Assembly: GCA_019918135.1 (NCBI GenBank)
Contig: WBZZ01001445.1
Span: 62,001 to 126,000 of the forward strand
Direction: 5' to 3'
Origin: Paulinella micropora
Lineage: Eukaryota; Cercozoa; Imbricatea; Euglyphida; Paulinellidae
DNA: 64,000 bases
Within the stretch, counting starts at the first letter, position 1. Every line of letters starts with the position of its first letter. The position numbers and the translations under genes are program-made. The notes beneath the pieces were generated by a model. It made no database searches. It was given only the letters and a program-made list of their open reading frames with translations, and was not told the DNA's origin. Below are positions 1 through 9,853 of the stretch, in pieces.

Positions 1-594
1 ATTACGATACCCGAAGGAAACTACACGATGAATAACTTAAAGAATAAACTGGCCGAGGTGCTAACCGCAGATAGCCCCAATGACTACACATATACAATAA
101 CAAGCAACAATACCAATACCGACCCAGAAGACGGCAAGCTATTATTTACCGTAGCGAATAACGGAGGCATCCAACCGCGGTTTATATTTGACACCGAAAC
201 TCGCATTCACGAAGTAATGGGTTTTGACCGCGACTCAACATATTTCTTTGCTAATAATACCATTAGGTCTCCAAATGTCATAATCTTGACTGGCGAAAAA
301 ACTTTGTATTTACAGTCGGACCTGATTGGAGAAGGCGATAATCACGTATTACAGGAAATATACACAGCAAATGAAATCCCGTTCGGCTCTGTTATCTACG
401 ACGGCTCTGGCAGTGAATACGGCAAACGACTATCAACTAGTTCAAGCAATGTGTATCGGTTCTATTTGACTGACGAAAACGACCAGCCGGTTAATCTCAA
501 CGGCCTCGGTATTGTAATGACGCTATTGATTTATCGCGAGACGAATTATTTTAATTTATTTACATCATTTTTTAATTTGTTAAAAAGCCGATAA
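1..594 (+). CDS. Penton (minor capsid) protein, copy 1, 5' end outside window
   Basis: This is the C-terminal roughly 197 residues of a single-jelly-roll penton-type minor capsid protein, which forms the virion vertices in this class of element. The frame is open from base 1. It matches the C-terminal part of the 23704-24516 gene almost residue for residue, including ITIPEGNY, VMGFDRDSTYF and LTGEKTLYLQSDL. The true start lies left of the window. A T-rich promoter-like stretch and the capsid gene follow 60 bp downstream, the same order as in copy 2. The penton assignment rests on family resemblance (N-terminal VNSKNR...TDSDF pattern in the full copy) and on its place before the capsid gene. 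Confidence 0.75.
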   Translation: MTIPEGNYTMNNLKNKLAEVLTADSPNDYTYTITSNNTNTDPEDGKLLFTVANNGGIQPRFIFDTETRIHEVMGFDRDSTYFFANNTIRSPNVIILTGEKTLYLQSDLIGEGDNHVLQEIYTANEIPFGSVIYDGSGSEYGKRLSTSSSNVYRFYLTDENDQPVNLNGLGIVMTLLIYRETNYFNLFTSFFNLLKSR

Positions 595-602
595 TTAATT
601 AA

Positions 603-630
603 TTTATTTTTTTCTCATATTACAATATAG
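603..630 (+). promoter_or_regulatory. Late-promoter-like motif before major capsid gene (copy 1)
   Basis: TTTATTTTTTTC is followed about 10 nt later by an ATATAG box, about 25 nt before the ATG. The same T-run plus ATATA arrangement recurs before most forward virion genes of both copies, which supports a shared promoter rather than random AT richness. Confidence 0.5.
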
Positions 631-654
631 ACAACCGAAAAACCGAAAAAACAA

Positions 655-2178
655 ATGCCTACACAACACGGAGGCGAACTAGACTTTAGCAAGACTGACT
701 ACATCAGTGCTTCTTATCGCTTGAATAAGCTTACACCTCGTGAGGGTTCTATTACTGTCACTGTTTCTACCGCAGGACAGGAAAGCAACTTTGACCTTAT
801 TAGCCGTCCTTTTAACTTGGCTCGCTCTGTTTTGAGTTTTACTTATGCCCCAGAGGCGAAGGCTGGAAACTACAATAAATGCTTTATGGATTGTCTGGCA
901 CCAATTAGACAAATTCAATTGATTGCAAGAGGTGGTGTTTATCTTTGCGACATTAATGAAGTCGGAAATATCACTAAGATGATTTGGAAACCCGAAACCT
1001 CCATTGATGATTTACTAGCTTTGGAAAACCACGACAATGGAAGTGGAGCTGGTTGTATGCTTCAAAAGTGTAATGCTACAACTACATTTCAACCCGCTAG
1101 CGATGCTACAAGGTTGGCCGCATTACAAACAGCATTGGCCGCTTCGGCAATAGCAGGAAATGCTGCGGGGCAGATTGATACTGGTATTGATGTTGCTAAG
1201 GCACAGGTTCAGGCCGCATTAAAGGCTTGGATGGCACAACCCACCACAAATGCTCGCCGACACAATGATGCCCTTATCGCGAATGAGACTGGCACGAGTA
1301 AGTTCGTTAATGTTGCTTTTAATGAGGCTAAGTATTTTTCAGCTGGAACTATTAACAATGCCAGCCCAAGTGTTAATGTTAAGATTAATCTTGGAATGCT
1401 TTACAATACTATTTTTGCTCTGGATAAAACTATTATGTTTCCTGAAATTTTGACCTTGCGGATTGTTTGGCAACAGACACCCAAGATCTTTTATTATAAC
1501 AATGATGCTCTTTCTACTGGCGGAGGAACTGTTGCGGTGGCGGATTCAAATGTTACTATTACTAATCTCAGCCTGTTCTTAGCTGTTGAAACTAACCCAG
1601 ATGTCGTTCAATCAATTCAACAGAAGATTATGAGCCCAGAAGGTATGAGCTTCAACATTGATTATTCTTATTTGTATAAAAATACTGTCGGAGTGGCTTC
1701 AACTTCTCAAAATGTTATCCTTAGATTTGACAGAGGCCACGGACGGCGAATTAAGAAAATTTATCACTCTGTTTTCAATACAACCGAAAATAAGAACACC
1801 GCCTATGACAATAGCAACCTGCTCGGCTCAAAGGTCCAAACTTTTTATACCACACTAGACGGAGCAAGACTTCAAGAATTCAATGTTGATTGTCAAACTG
1901 GAAAACTAGAAGACTATATGTATCTTAAACCGAAGTTGGAAGGCTCTTCTTTGATGAATAGCAATGTTTATCAATACAACTGGTTTTGGTGTGATAGCTT
2001 TGACAATACTCGCCCGCTGTGGAGCAAGGACCAAAATGAAATTAGCGGATTAAGTCTAGACACCGAGCGACGATGGGAGTTTATTGCTACCACTGCTACT
2101 ATTGCGGCCAATCATTACACATTTGTCGTAACTCAGCAAGAAGTAAATGTCAGAAACGGCACCATTACCAGAACCTAA
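655..2178 (+). CDS. Major capsid protein, copy 1
   Basis: This 507-residue protein builds the icosahedral shell. Length, position directly after the penton gene and paired beta-rich halves fit a double-jelly-roll major capsid protein of polinton-like viruses. Recognisable stretches include FNLARSVLSFTY, GGVYLCDINEVGNI, MSPEGMSFNIDYSYLY and a C-terminal YQYNWFWCDSFDNTRPLW. The open frame is uninterrupted in this copy, whereas the homologue at 24618 is broken. The ATG at 655 is preceded by a T-rich promoter motif and an A-rich leader. Residues about 140-235 differ strongly from copy 2, while the flanks are nearly identical. The family call is by recognition, not by alignment. Confidence 0.78.
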   Translation: MPTQHGGELDFSKTDYISASYRLNKLTPREGSITVTVSTAGQESNFDLISRPFNLARSVLSFTYAPEAKAGNYNKCFMDCLAPIRQIQLIARGGVYLCDINEVGNITKMIWKPETSIDDLLALENHDNGSGAGCMLQKCNATTTFQPASDATRLAALQTALAASAIAGNAAGQIDTGIDVAKAQVQAALKAWMAQPTTNARRHNDALIANETGTSKFVNVAFNEAKYFSAGTINNASPSVNVKINLGMLYNTIFALDKTIMFPEILTLRIVWQQTPKIFYYNNDALSTGGGTVAVADSNVTITNLSLFLAVETNPDVVQSIQQKIMSPEGMSFNIDYSYLYKNTVGVASTSQNVILRFDRGHGRRIKKIYHSVFNTTENKNTAYDNSNLLGSKVQTFYTTLDGARLQEFNVDCQTGKLEDYMYLKPKLEGSSLMNSNVYQYNWFWCDSFDNTRPLWSKDQNEISGLSLDTERRWEFIATTATIAANHYTFVVTQQEVNVRNGTITRT

Positions 2179-2211
2179 GCAGGGGCAGTAAAGTAATATT
2201 TAAAATTTAGA

Positions 2212-2232
2212 TTTATTTTTTTAATAATATAC
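2212..2232 (+). promoter_or_regulatory. Late-promoter-like motif before fibre-like gene (copy 1)
   Basis: TTTATTTTTTT is followed by AATATAC, 28 nt before the ATG at 2260. It matches the motif at 26207-26229 before the homologous gene of copy 2. Confidence 0.45.
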
Positions 2233-2235
2233 AAT

Positions 2236-2254
2236 CTACGATTGTAAATCGTAG
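2236..2254 (+). promoter_or_regulatory. Perfect 8-bp leader hairpin before start codon
   Basis: CTACGATT, loop GTA, AATCGTAG form a perfect stem. The stem ends 5 nt before the ATG at 2260. The homologous gene in copy 2 has a different hairpin in the same place (26260-26288). Confidence 0.6.
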
Positions 2255-2259
2255 GAACT

Positions 2260-3503
2260 ATGACCACTCATCAGAGAAATTTAATCGCCCAAAATCCAGA
2301 TGGCGATTTCGTAAATGTCAAAGTCGGGTATGACGGACACATTGAAACCAATAATATGAAAACCGCCTTTGGTGAAGCATTAACCAGTTCATTAACACCA
2401 GTATTACAGGAAATATTTCCCTACACAGTTAATACAAGGATATGGACATTAACTCAAACTAATGCGACCGTAGCATTTAATGCGAATATGGCTGAATTGA
2501 AAACGGAAGCGAAAGCTACCGCCGATGCCATTATGGTAAGCAAAAAAAGAATTAAATACAGAACAGGGATGGGAGTTATGTGTCGCTTCACTGCCTTATG
2601 GACTACTGACGAAACCAAGGACTACTATTCATTTATCGGCATTCGCATTAGATAATGGTTTCTATTTTTACAAGACTAAAAATGACGGAATGAATATTCT
2701 CCATACCAAAGCAGGAGTCTACCTTGGTTTCACAAGCGACTTGGAATGACCCGTGTAATGGAACAGGCGATATGCCTAATATGGATTGGACGAAGGGAAA
2801 TGTATTTCAAATTCAATTCCAATACTTGGGATTTGGTGCTATTAAGTTTTCAATTGAGAACCCGAATACAGGCGAATTCCAGCAAGTCCATATGATTAAG
2901 TATGCGAATGCCAACACGGGTGTCAGTCTTCGGAATACAACTCTCCCTTTTGTGGCACGAATGTTTAATAATGGTGGAACTGGAATACAAATATTAAAAA
3001 CAGCCAGTTGTAGTATGTTTATTGAGGGCACCAACACTGTTAATACAAGCATATCAAACGAAGCGGAAGGAGATGAAAAGGCGAGCACTACTGAAAGCCC
3101 AATTCTCAGCATAAAAAATAAATCACTTTTTAATGGTTCCTCAACAAATTATTCAACCGTTTACCCAACTCTCGTAAGCATATCAAACGAAGACACCAAA
3201 GTTAATATAGTGAGGATTGTGAAAACAACTGGAACACTTACGGCGGAGAACTTCGCGGATATTGATACCACAACCTCAATCGTATCAAAGGACACCGCTG
3301 CGACTGCTCTTGGTGGTGCCACTATAACGGATGTCATACTTAAACTGTATGTTAATGCTACTTCAAGCCAGCTTATTGACCTGAGAGCTTACGATGTTCA
3401 ACTCGCACCTGGCGAAAATCTAACATTTTTACAAAAGTCTGTTGCGACAGTCGCAAATGGAGGAAATGTGAGTGTTATCGTTAATTTCTCAGAAGACCAA
3501 TAG
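2260..3503 (+). pseudogene. Fibre-like / unknown virion protein, copy 1 (broken, about one break)
   Basis: This is the homologue of the intact 418-codon gene at 26290-27546. It shares RNLIAQ near the N-terminus, KKRIKYR.GMGV..RFTALWTT in the middle and FQ.QYLGFG..KF.IENPNTGEFQ later. The function is not recognised. Its place directly after the capsid gene, its length, and its beta-strand-rich, Asn/Thr-rich C-terminal half suggest a surface or attachment protein. It is far more diverged between the two copies than the polymerase or lipase, as expected for an exposed protein. It is treated as a fossil with about one break. Confidence 0.55.
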
Positions 3504-3519
3504 GGGTCTTCGCCCCCTA
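3501..3519 (+). terminator. 3' hairpin after fibre-like gene
   Basis: TAGGGG, loop, CCCCCTA form a GC-rich stem that overlaps the stop codon. Related TAGGGGC...CCCCTA hairpins follow other genes at 20252-20270 and 21550-21567. The likely role is transcript 3'-end formation between convergent genes. Confidence 0.5.
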
Positions 3520-3557
3520 TAACCTCCTTTACGGAAGCAAAAAAAAATACAAATTCT

Positions 3558-3833
3558 TTACAAATACTTCTTCAATTCAGCCGTATTTCGGCACCACGGC
3601 TGACGAACTAGCCATTCAATATATGGCTTATCAATCTTTGCGATATCTTCAAACTTCTTTCCCTTGTATTTGCCGAATTGAAAAGTGTCTTTTGGTTGAG
3701 TATTTCTCTTTTCTTCAATCGCTTTTATTTCGTCGTGGATTACCTTTTGAACATCTTCCAACGAGAAGGATTTTTTTTCTCCTTCAATGGAAAGTTTTTG
3801 GAACTTCTCGCACAGTCTTGTTAGGGTGGTCAT
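3558..3833 (-). CDS. Small ExoX C-terminal-domain-like protein, copy 1
   Basis: A 91-residue protein whose C-terminal half reads FQFGKYKGKKFEDIAKIDKPYIEWL. That pattern (FGKYKGK...I...YIEWL) belongs to the small domain found at the C-terminus of exonuclease X-type DnaQ nucleases and as stand-alone virus proteins. No nuclease domain is attached, so it probably binds DNA or a partner rather than cutting. The N-terminal 45 residues are charged and helical. It is convergent with the fibre-like gene and divergent from the lipase gene. A near-identical copy sits at 27857-28141. Confidence 0.6.
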   Translation of the reverse strand: MTTLTRLCEKFQKLSIEGEKKSFSLEDVQKVIHDEIKAIEEKRNTQPKDTFQFGKYKGKKFEDIAKIDKPYIEWLVRQPWCRNTAELKKYL

Positions 3834-3925
3834 AGTAGGGTGTATATAGTAGGGAGTATAAAAAATAAAAAAATTAAATAATTAATATACGAACCTTTTG
3901 AAAAAGCTTCACCAAAACCGGAGGT

Positions 3926-3944
3926 GCGGAGGCGAAGTCTCCGC
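3926..3944 (+). promoter_or_regulatory. Class I start-codon hairpin, before lipase (copy 1)
   Basis: GCGGAGGCGAAGTCTCCGC folds into an 8-bp stem with a GAA triloop, ending 2 nt before the lipase ATG. It is preceded by GGAGGT and by GAAAAAGCTTCACCAAAA, which recur at other class I sites. Here the third stem pair is G-C where most other copies have G-U. Confidence 0.65.
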
Positions 3945-3946
3945 GA

Positions 3947-4633
3947 ATGTCCGAGTGGATAAAGTTCGTAAAGGCTTACTCCGCTAAACATAACATAAGC
4001 TACGGTGAAGCGTTGAAAAAAGCTGGTAAGGCATACAGGAAACAAAAAGGAGGCAGTGCTGAGTTGTCGGAGGATGTCTATTTGTCTTCGTCAGAGAGAA
4101 AAGGTGCTGACGGATGGAAACCAGTAGCCAACAAAGAAAAGTCAACGGTGTATGAAAAAGATGGCAAAGCGATTGTAGCATTTAGAGGCTCGGTAGATAA
4201 GCGGGATTTACTCACAGATGTCGCATTAGTAAAGGGAGTATTGAAAAGAACTCCGAGATATAAAGAAGAGCAGAAGCTGGTTAATGAGGTCATAAAGAAA
4301 TATGGTAAGGATAATGTAGAGCTGACGGGTCATAGCCTTGGCGGGACGATAGCAAAAGACCTAAGCCGACAAACGGGTGTTAAGGCAACAACATACAATA
4401 AAGGCAGTAGCACTAGAGATCTAATTGAAGGAGTAATTGACCGAGTAGCTGTTAGAGTTAATCCAAAAGGGAAGAGGGCAAAGACCGCGAAGCTAACGAC
4501 AAACTACCGAACAGCATTTGACCCCGTATCGTTAATGGGTGCTACGGCAGTAAATACTAAGTTAGTGAAACCAAAGAAAGGAATTCATACAATCAGGAGC
4601 TTCAAGGGTAGGGGCAAAAAGGCAAAAAAATAA
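3947..4633 (+). CDS. Class 3 lipase-like alpha/beta hydrolase, copy 1
   Basis: A 228-residue protein with the lipase nucleophile elbow GHSLGG at about residues 128-133, preceded by the strand AIVAFRGS typical of fungal-type class 3 lipases. A Ser, and probably downstream Asp and His, would form the triad. The N-terminal 35 residues (W.KFVKAYSAKHN.SYGEALK.AGK.Y...KGG) are a short module seen at the start of various large-virus proteins. It probably acts on membrane lipid during entry or exit. The ATG is fixed by the hairpin 2 nt upstream and by agreement with the copy at 28199. The C-terminus is strongly basic. Confidence 0.8.
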   Translation: MSEWIKFVKAYSAKHNISYGEALKKAGKAYRKQKGGSAELSEDVYLSSSERKGADGWKPVANKEKSTVYEKDGKAIVAFRGSVDKRDLLTDVALVKGVLKRTPRYKEEQKLVNEVIKKYGKDNVELTGHSLGGTIAKDLSRQTGVKATTYNKGSSTRDLIEGVIDRVAVRVNPKGKRAKTAKLTTNYRTAFDPVSLMGATAVNTKLVKPKKGIHTIRSFKGRGKKAKK

Positions 4634-4653
4634 ATTTTCTACCATTTTTTCAT

Positions 4654-7600
4654 TTAATATCCAAACGGTCTAGTTTCAATCGCATTATCTACAATACCTA
4701 TAATATTTCTTTTAGTGTAAGTAAAGCTGAATATTTTTTCTAAGTATTCGCTAGTTATTTTTTTCTGTTGCTTGTCTCTTGTTATCTTGCTGTTTTCTAC
4801 AATAACAACTTTACCTGATTTTTCAATTCGTTTAGCAATCAATTTCTCTTCCTTAGTTTTAAGCAACTCTAACAATTCATTCTTGCCGTTCTCAATAAGG
4901 TCGTTGTTTTTAATTCCAAGTCCGCAACTAATGACACTTAACATATTTGGTAAATTTAATGATTTATTGTTTTCATAATTCATACTAAAGCCTTTGACTT
5001 TCATACTTGCTTTGCCGTTATCTAAGACATAGCCATAACACTTTGGCCCGCCTCCGATAAAGGTCATAATCTTTGCTCCGTGTAGTTCGTCCGTCCATTC
5101 GCCTAACAACTTACCAGTTTTCACATCTGTTTCGCCTTTCGTTAAGTCTGTTGTATATATGACACTGTCGGTATCGTGGTATAGAACTCTGTTGTCTAGT
5201 TTGTCCATCATCTCATATAGTCTAATCCTCGCGTGGCAGGTCGTAAATAAAGCAACTACAATATTTGTTTTCACAGGGTCGCTTACCGCATCCTGTTTAA
5301 GGTCATAACTCGCTTCTATTATCTTGTCGTTAATAATGTTTATGTTTATGTTATCAACTGACTTATCATTCATTAACTTGTATAAGGTATCTTTATCTTT
5401 AATCATTTTGTTTTGAGTTTTGTTTTGCTTTTCACCAAACTTGCCCCACAGGCTATTCAAGCACAACTTAGCAACCGCTCGCCTTCCGGGGTTTTCTTCT
5501 TTTTTGTTTTCGTCCATCTTAATACCCATCTTGACTTCCATACTGTCAATGTAGTTTCTTTTTTGTTCCTGTGTAATACAGCCATCTGGATATCCGCTTG
5601 ACTCTTGTTTAACCTTTAAGAAAGTTTTTATGTAATCTTTGAAAAGGCTACTGCTCTGCTCCTTCCAGTGCCATACCTCATATACCTTAATTAGCTTGTA
5701 GCCTTTGTCTAAGGCCTTGTAAATTTCAGGAGTTGCCCAAGTGCCCGTTATTGCTCGCTCGTTATCGGTGTGCTTACATTCGGTTTTCTGTTCAGTCATT
5801 CCGCACTTGTCGAATAAGTAATACATAAGCTTACCTCTATCCGCCTTAGGTAAAACGGGGTGTAGTAATTTTCTCGGCGGTAGCATCTTAACCTTAGCCA
5901 CTCCGAAATATTCTCTGTTTATAATTTTGTTTTTCATAGACAGTCGGTCGTCGTCGTTGTTTGGTCGTATGATTTCGTGGTGTTCGCTAGGGTAAAGGTC
6001 GTAAAACATAACGGTCGGATACAGAGAGCATATGTCAACGTATTTCGCGTATTCGTTCTCGTGTCGTGATTTCCAATACAATGTTAGAGCATCCGTTCTA
6101 CCTCCAAACATTGCTTCTCGCGGGTTCAGTCCTTCTTGTTCGGTAATTCGTTCATTAGTATCTTCTGCTAGGCTTTCACTTGTTTTCATTAATCTCCATT
6201 CACATTCCCAGATAATTACTAGTTTGCTGACTTGTTTGCTTAGTTCTTTTTCTCGTCTCATTGTTGCTTTGTATAGTTCTCCCATCGTCTTATTCTTCTT
6301 AGTGTTAATGGTATTGCCATTGAAGCACTTCGGACATCCGTGCCATAGACAGCCGTGAAATTCGTAAGCTGTTTTGTTCTTCTCATCCCAGCCGTCTACG
6401 TAAACATTTGATTGCCCTAAGTTAAACATCTTTTCGCCACCATTGAAAGCATGTTTGATATCCGTTTGGTCTAACCTGCTTCTGTAAGCTATCCATTCAA
6501 CACAAGCCCGAGAGGTAATCCTGTTTTGCTTTTCTGCCTTCAACACAGCAATTGAATTCTCTGGCATAAACTTAGCCCGATACAAAGCCATAACACAACT
6601 CGCAATAGTTGTATATTGAAACGGGTCAATACCGAATTCTAGAAACTGCTTTCTAAAATCCATACAACCCCTTCTCAGAATGTCAACATCGCTATGACAG
6701 TATTCCGCGATTTCCTTCCGCATGTCAAATGTGCTGTTTCTTTGGCTTTCATACCATTCTAAGAATTCCGCTCTTTTCTTATCTTTCATCGTGTCGTAGC
6801 CGTAGTGCTTCTTATGAGGCATCACACCAACATAGTTTTTATTCTTATCCGTATTGAAGAAGTGAGGGAAGAAACCTTTTTTAAGTTCGTTCAATCCGAA
6901 TGTCTTAGGAAAATCGGCCAACGGCATCGTGAGGAAACTCAAACTATCAATGAAGCGGTATTTCTTCAAAGTCATCATCATTATCTTACCCCCCTGATAA
7001 ATGACGAATGGCGCCTGCCCGTTATCAACTAACCACTTAAGAATAAACTGACAGTCATAACCGCGACTGTTATGAGCAATGAATGTAAAGCCATTGTGCT
7101 TAGATTCAAAAGCCCACTTACAGAAATCATCAATGTTCTTATGAATGACGGGTGGCTCCTTCGCATCGAAATACTGACTTTCCGAATGATTAACAATGTG
7201 CTCGCCCGTATCCTGTGTCGCTTCAAAGTCAAAGAATATGTATTTCTCTGAAAAAGGTAATATGTCTTTCTTCACGATTTCACATTGGTGTTCAAGTGGC
7301 TTCAGTTCCTTACAATTACGGCATTTCGCATAACCGCATTTGTGCTCATCTTTCCTTCTGTAATTAAGACCGCACGAAAGACATTTTGCTTTGATATCGC
7401 AGTTCGTCTTCTTGTGGTTATTGAAACATACCGAATTTGGAAACTTTCTATTACACGAATAGCAATCAGTCCAATTGCTTCTATCGTTAATACCCTTACA
7501 GTCTTTGGTTTCGCAGATATTACAAGTGGATTCGCAGGCGTGCCTTTCCATATAACCCCTTAAACATAACTCACAGAAATTCTTTTTACTTACCATAGAC

Positions 7601-8668
7601 TTCATATTGATTATCGCATCATAGTGGTTCTCTGTCTTAAGTATGTAAAGGTTCGTAAGACGCTTGCCTGCCTCATCAAGTAAATCTGTCTTATAAACAA
7701 TCTTGTCAGGAAATTCAACAATAACCAGATTGTATTTAATGTGGCTAGCAAATGTATTAATTTCAGGAATACCGCACACATCCTGAATGACTTTCGCTTC
7801 TTCGTGCAACTTAATAGCCATCTCCTCCTGTATCTTTCGTCCCATCCTTATTACTTTGAATTTTTCGTGTTTTTCTTTTTTTGCTTTTACTACAACAATT
7901 GCTCTTGCTAAGCATATGTTGTCTGTATTATTAATTTGAATTACTCCTTTCTTTTTATATACATCCAACTTATTAATTACTTGAAGCCTGGTCCCTCCCG
8001 TCGGCATTTCAACAGATTTCAAAACGAACCTGAACTTATCCATATTGGTTCCATTTTCGTCTGTATAAAGGCTTTCATTGCTTTGAAATAATGCTGACAA
8101 TCTTTCTAAAACATCGCTGACGGAAATCTCGTTAATCCTTTTCAAACCCGTAGATACTGCGCCATAGTACGAACTTGATACTTAGACTTACCATACTGCC
8201 TTGTCTCTGTCTTTTGATAAAGTCATTCAGTATTATCTCAATGAACCGTAGAATATCATTCATACTAAAAGAAGTGAAGTTGCCAGTAAGCCTAACCCAA
8301 TACTGGCTTTCATTAACACCAAGCACGTGCTTCTTTCTATCAACATGTTTGATTTCGTAGTTAGCATACCGCATCAGGTCTTTTACCTTTTCTTTTCTTT
8401 CTCTCACTTTCGCTTCAAACACTTTCCCTTCCAAAATAGGTAAGGGCGGTGCTACTGGAATAGGATGATACTCAAAGTAAACAGCGCCTCTTACTCGGTT
8501 CAAGTAATTCTGGGCCGTTGTTCTATCAACCTTATCCTTTCTTTTATACCCCTCAGGTATTATGTAAAGCACATCTTGACCCCTGACCCTTTTGATTTCA
8601 TAATTAATGTTTTGTTCCCTAAATCTGTCCAACCTATACTGAATACCGTTATAAGTGTGTGTCTCCAT
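4654..8668 (-). pseudogene. polB: Protein-primed family B DNA polymerase, copy 1 (broken, about one break)
   Basis: This is the replicative polymerase of the element, closely matching the 1310-residue protein at 28986-32918. Visible in order are a Cys/His-rich region, exonuclease motifs FFDFEATQD, FIAHNSRGYD and YCHSDVDIL, the HGC.WHGCPKC motif typical of Polinton polymerases, palm motif DICSLYPTV, K..LNSLWGKFG and the catalytic DTDS. These mark a proofreading, protein-primed (DNA_pol_B_2) enzyme. It is treated as a fossil with about one break. It is transcribed toward the lipase gene, tail to tail, with about 20 bp between the stop codons. Confidence 0.9.
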
Positions 8669-8705
8669 GAAACTTTTGAAAAAGTTTCACAAAACTTTTG
8701 GAGGT

Positions 8706-8724
8706 GCGGAGGCGTAGTCTCTGC
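8706..8724 (+). promoter_or_regulatory. Class I hairpin upstream of polymerase gene (copy 1)
   Basis: GCGGAGGCGTAGTCTCTGC has the same stem as the other class I sites with a GTA loop. It lies 38 bp upstream of the polymerase start but on the opposite strand to it. The GGAGGT lead and the AAAAGTTTCACAAAACTTTT-type lead-in are present. Confidence 0.55.
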
Positions 8725-8848
8725 TGTATATATTGGTTAACAAATTTTTTTTGAAAATTAAATAATTATCTCAATCGTCTGCCCCCGCCGTGGTCCTCTG
8801 TGTGCCTCAGTGTCTATATATACGGGGGGCCCTGTGTTTAGATGGAAA

Positions 8849-9061
8849 TTAGGGCGGGGCGTCGGCCGGGTCGGCGGCGGCGGCCTCCAGCTGGGCGGCG
8901 GACGTGGCTTCTCTTTCTCTTTTTTCTCTTTTCAACCATTCTATTACACCTTCACCTTTTTTTGCTGATTTAGGATTAAGATTTTTCCAAAGCCCAGCTC
9001 TGATTTCATCGCTAGAAATAATAAATGTTTCAATACCTGATTTTTTAAAATCTTCTATCAT
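8849..9061 (-). CDS. Small unknown protein in copy 1 only
   Basis: A 70-residue frame, MIEDFKKSGIETFIISSDEI..., with a charged middle and an Ala/Pro/Asp-rich tail encoded by GC-rich DNA unlike the AT-rich element. It overlaps the end of the next upstream frame (9058-9240) by an ATGA. No homologue is present in copy 2. Family not recognised. It could be the far end of the neighbouring zinc-finger gene rather than a separate protein. Confidence 0.3.
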   Translation of the reverse strand: MIEDFKKSGIETFIISSDEIRAGLWKNLNPKSAKKGEGVIEWLKREKREREATSAAQLEAAAADPADAPP

Positions 9062-9240
9062 TTTTTCCTCTTTTTGCTTTTCATCATTTTTCGTTTATCA
9101 ACAGCAATGATATTCTTTTGAATATATTCTTTTTCCCATTCAATAAATTCTTGATGTTTTTTTGTTTGAAAATGTCTTCGTATTCCCGAGACATTAATTA
9201 TGGAACCGCATTCGCATTCAAATTTTGTAGTCTCTGCCAT
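9058..9240 (-). CDS. Small C2H2-like zinc-finger protein in copy 1 only
   Basis: A 60-residue basic protein. FECECG...RRHFQTKKH gives a Cys-x-Cys...His-x5-His arrangement like the C-terminal finger of the 9295-9696 gene (FKCECG...ARHMKSKFH). It is probably a DNA-binding regulator. The gene lies in a roughly 430-bp block bounded by two similar sequences (GATGGAAATTAGGGCGGGGC near 8839 and GATGATAATTAGGGCAGGGC near 9287). The block is absent from copy 2. Confidence 0.45.
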   Translation of the reverse strand: MAETTKFECECGSIINVSGIRRHFQTKKHQEFIEWEKEYIQKNIIAVDKRKMMKSKKRKK

Positions 9241-9294
9241 TGTCTGCCCGCTTGTGTCCTTTATATAGGGGGCTCGCCTGTGTATAGATGATAA

Positions 9295-9696
9295 TTAGGG
9301 CAGGGCGGGCGGGGCTGGCGGGGCCGTATGAAATTTTGATTTCATATGTCTTGCTTTGCTACTCCTATTTATTTCAGCTCCGCATTCACACTTGAAAGGA
9401 GTCTTCTTCCAATTCCTTTTCTTTTCTTTTTTGATTTCTTTTGTTTCCTTATCATAATTAACTTTCCATTCATCATACTTTGGTTTTACTTTTTCCTCGT
9501 GGTATTTCTTTGCTTCTTCCATTGCTTGTTCTTGTGTCCTTCGTTTTCCAATACTAAAACTCTTACACATCGTTTGATTTCCTTCTCTCCATTGAACTTT
9601 TACCATCGGTCTCTTTTCATTATTCTTCATCATAATACATCCTTTTGAAATCGTAAACCTGCGACTTGTCTTTTTTTCAGTGTCGTCGTTTGTCAT
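9295..9696 (-). CDS. AP2-like DNA-binding plus zinc-finger protein, copy 1
   Basis: A 133-residue basic protein. Residues about 15-65 (KGCIMMKNNEKRPMVKVQW...FSIGKRRTQEQAMEEAKKY) resemble the AP2/integrase-type beta-sheet plus helix DNA-binding fold. The C-terminal region FKCECGAEINRSSKARHMKSKFH is a C2H2-like finger. The likely role is a transcription regulator or end-binding protein, since it is the last gene before the terminal repeat in both copies (copy 2: 33147-33521). The domain call is by eye. The Ala/Pro tail is copy-specific. Confidence 0.5.
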   Translation of the reverse strand: MTNDDTEKKTSRRFTISKGCIMMKNNEKRPMVKVQWREGNQTMCKSFSIGKRRTQEQAMEEAKKYHEEKVKPKYDEWKVNYDKETKEIKKEKKRNWKKTPFKCECGAEINRSSKARHMKSKFHTAPPAPPALP

Positions 9697-9754
9697 CCTG
9701 TATGTGTCTCTATATTTATGATTTTAATTTAAAATACGAACTTATTTCCGACCG

Positions 9755-9853
9755 TTGCCGTTTTGTCCCCTGCGGGCCGGCCGGTGAGTGTGTCTCTGTG
9801 GCGGGGCGGGGTATGTCGTGAAAAAGTGTGCCGAAGTGGCACCCTATACTACT
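9755..9853. repeat. Right terminal inverted repeat of Polinton copy 1
   Basis: It matches the right end of copy 2 (33578-33673) with small length differences and is the reverse complement of 12549-12644. It is GC-rich, contains GGCCGGCC and GTGCC/GGCAC palindromes, and ends CTATACTACT. Confidence 0.9.

Larger units (their letters stand above)
1..9853 (+). mobile_element. Polinton-class element, copy 1 (right-hand part; left end outside window)
   Basis: This is the right part of a capsid-bearing Polinton/Maverick-class (polinton-like virus) element. Visible parts in order are penton, major capsid protein, a fibre-like protein, an ExoX-C-like protein, lipase, protein-primed DNA polymerase B and three small zinc-finger or AP2-like genes. 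It ends with a terminal repeat that matches both ends of copy 2, terminating ACCCTATACTACT at 9853. Gene order and orientation match copy 2, and most genes are nearly identical to it, so the copies separated recently. It is a fossil with about two or three breaks in what is visible. The right end lies inside a SINE unit. Confidence 0.9.

Noticed and set aside
4772-7563. Several 60-108 codon plus-strand frames across the polymerase gene, repeated in copy 2
   Set aside because: They are antisense shadows of the polymerase; they appear in both copies only because the polymerase is conserved.
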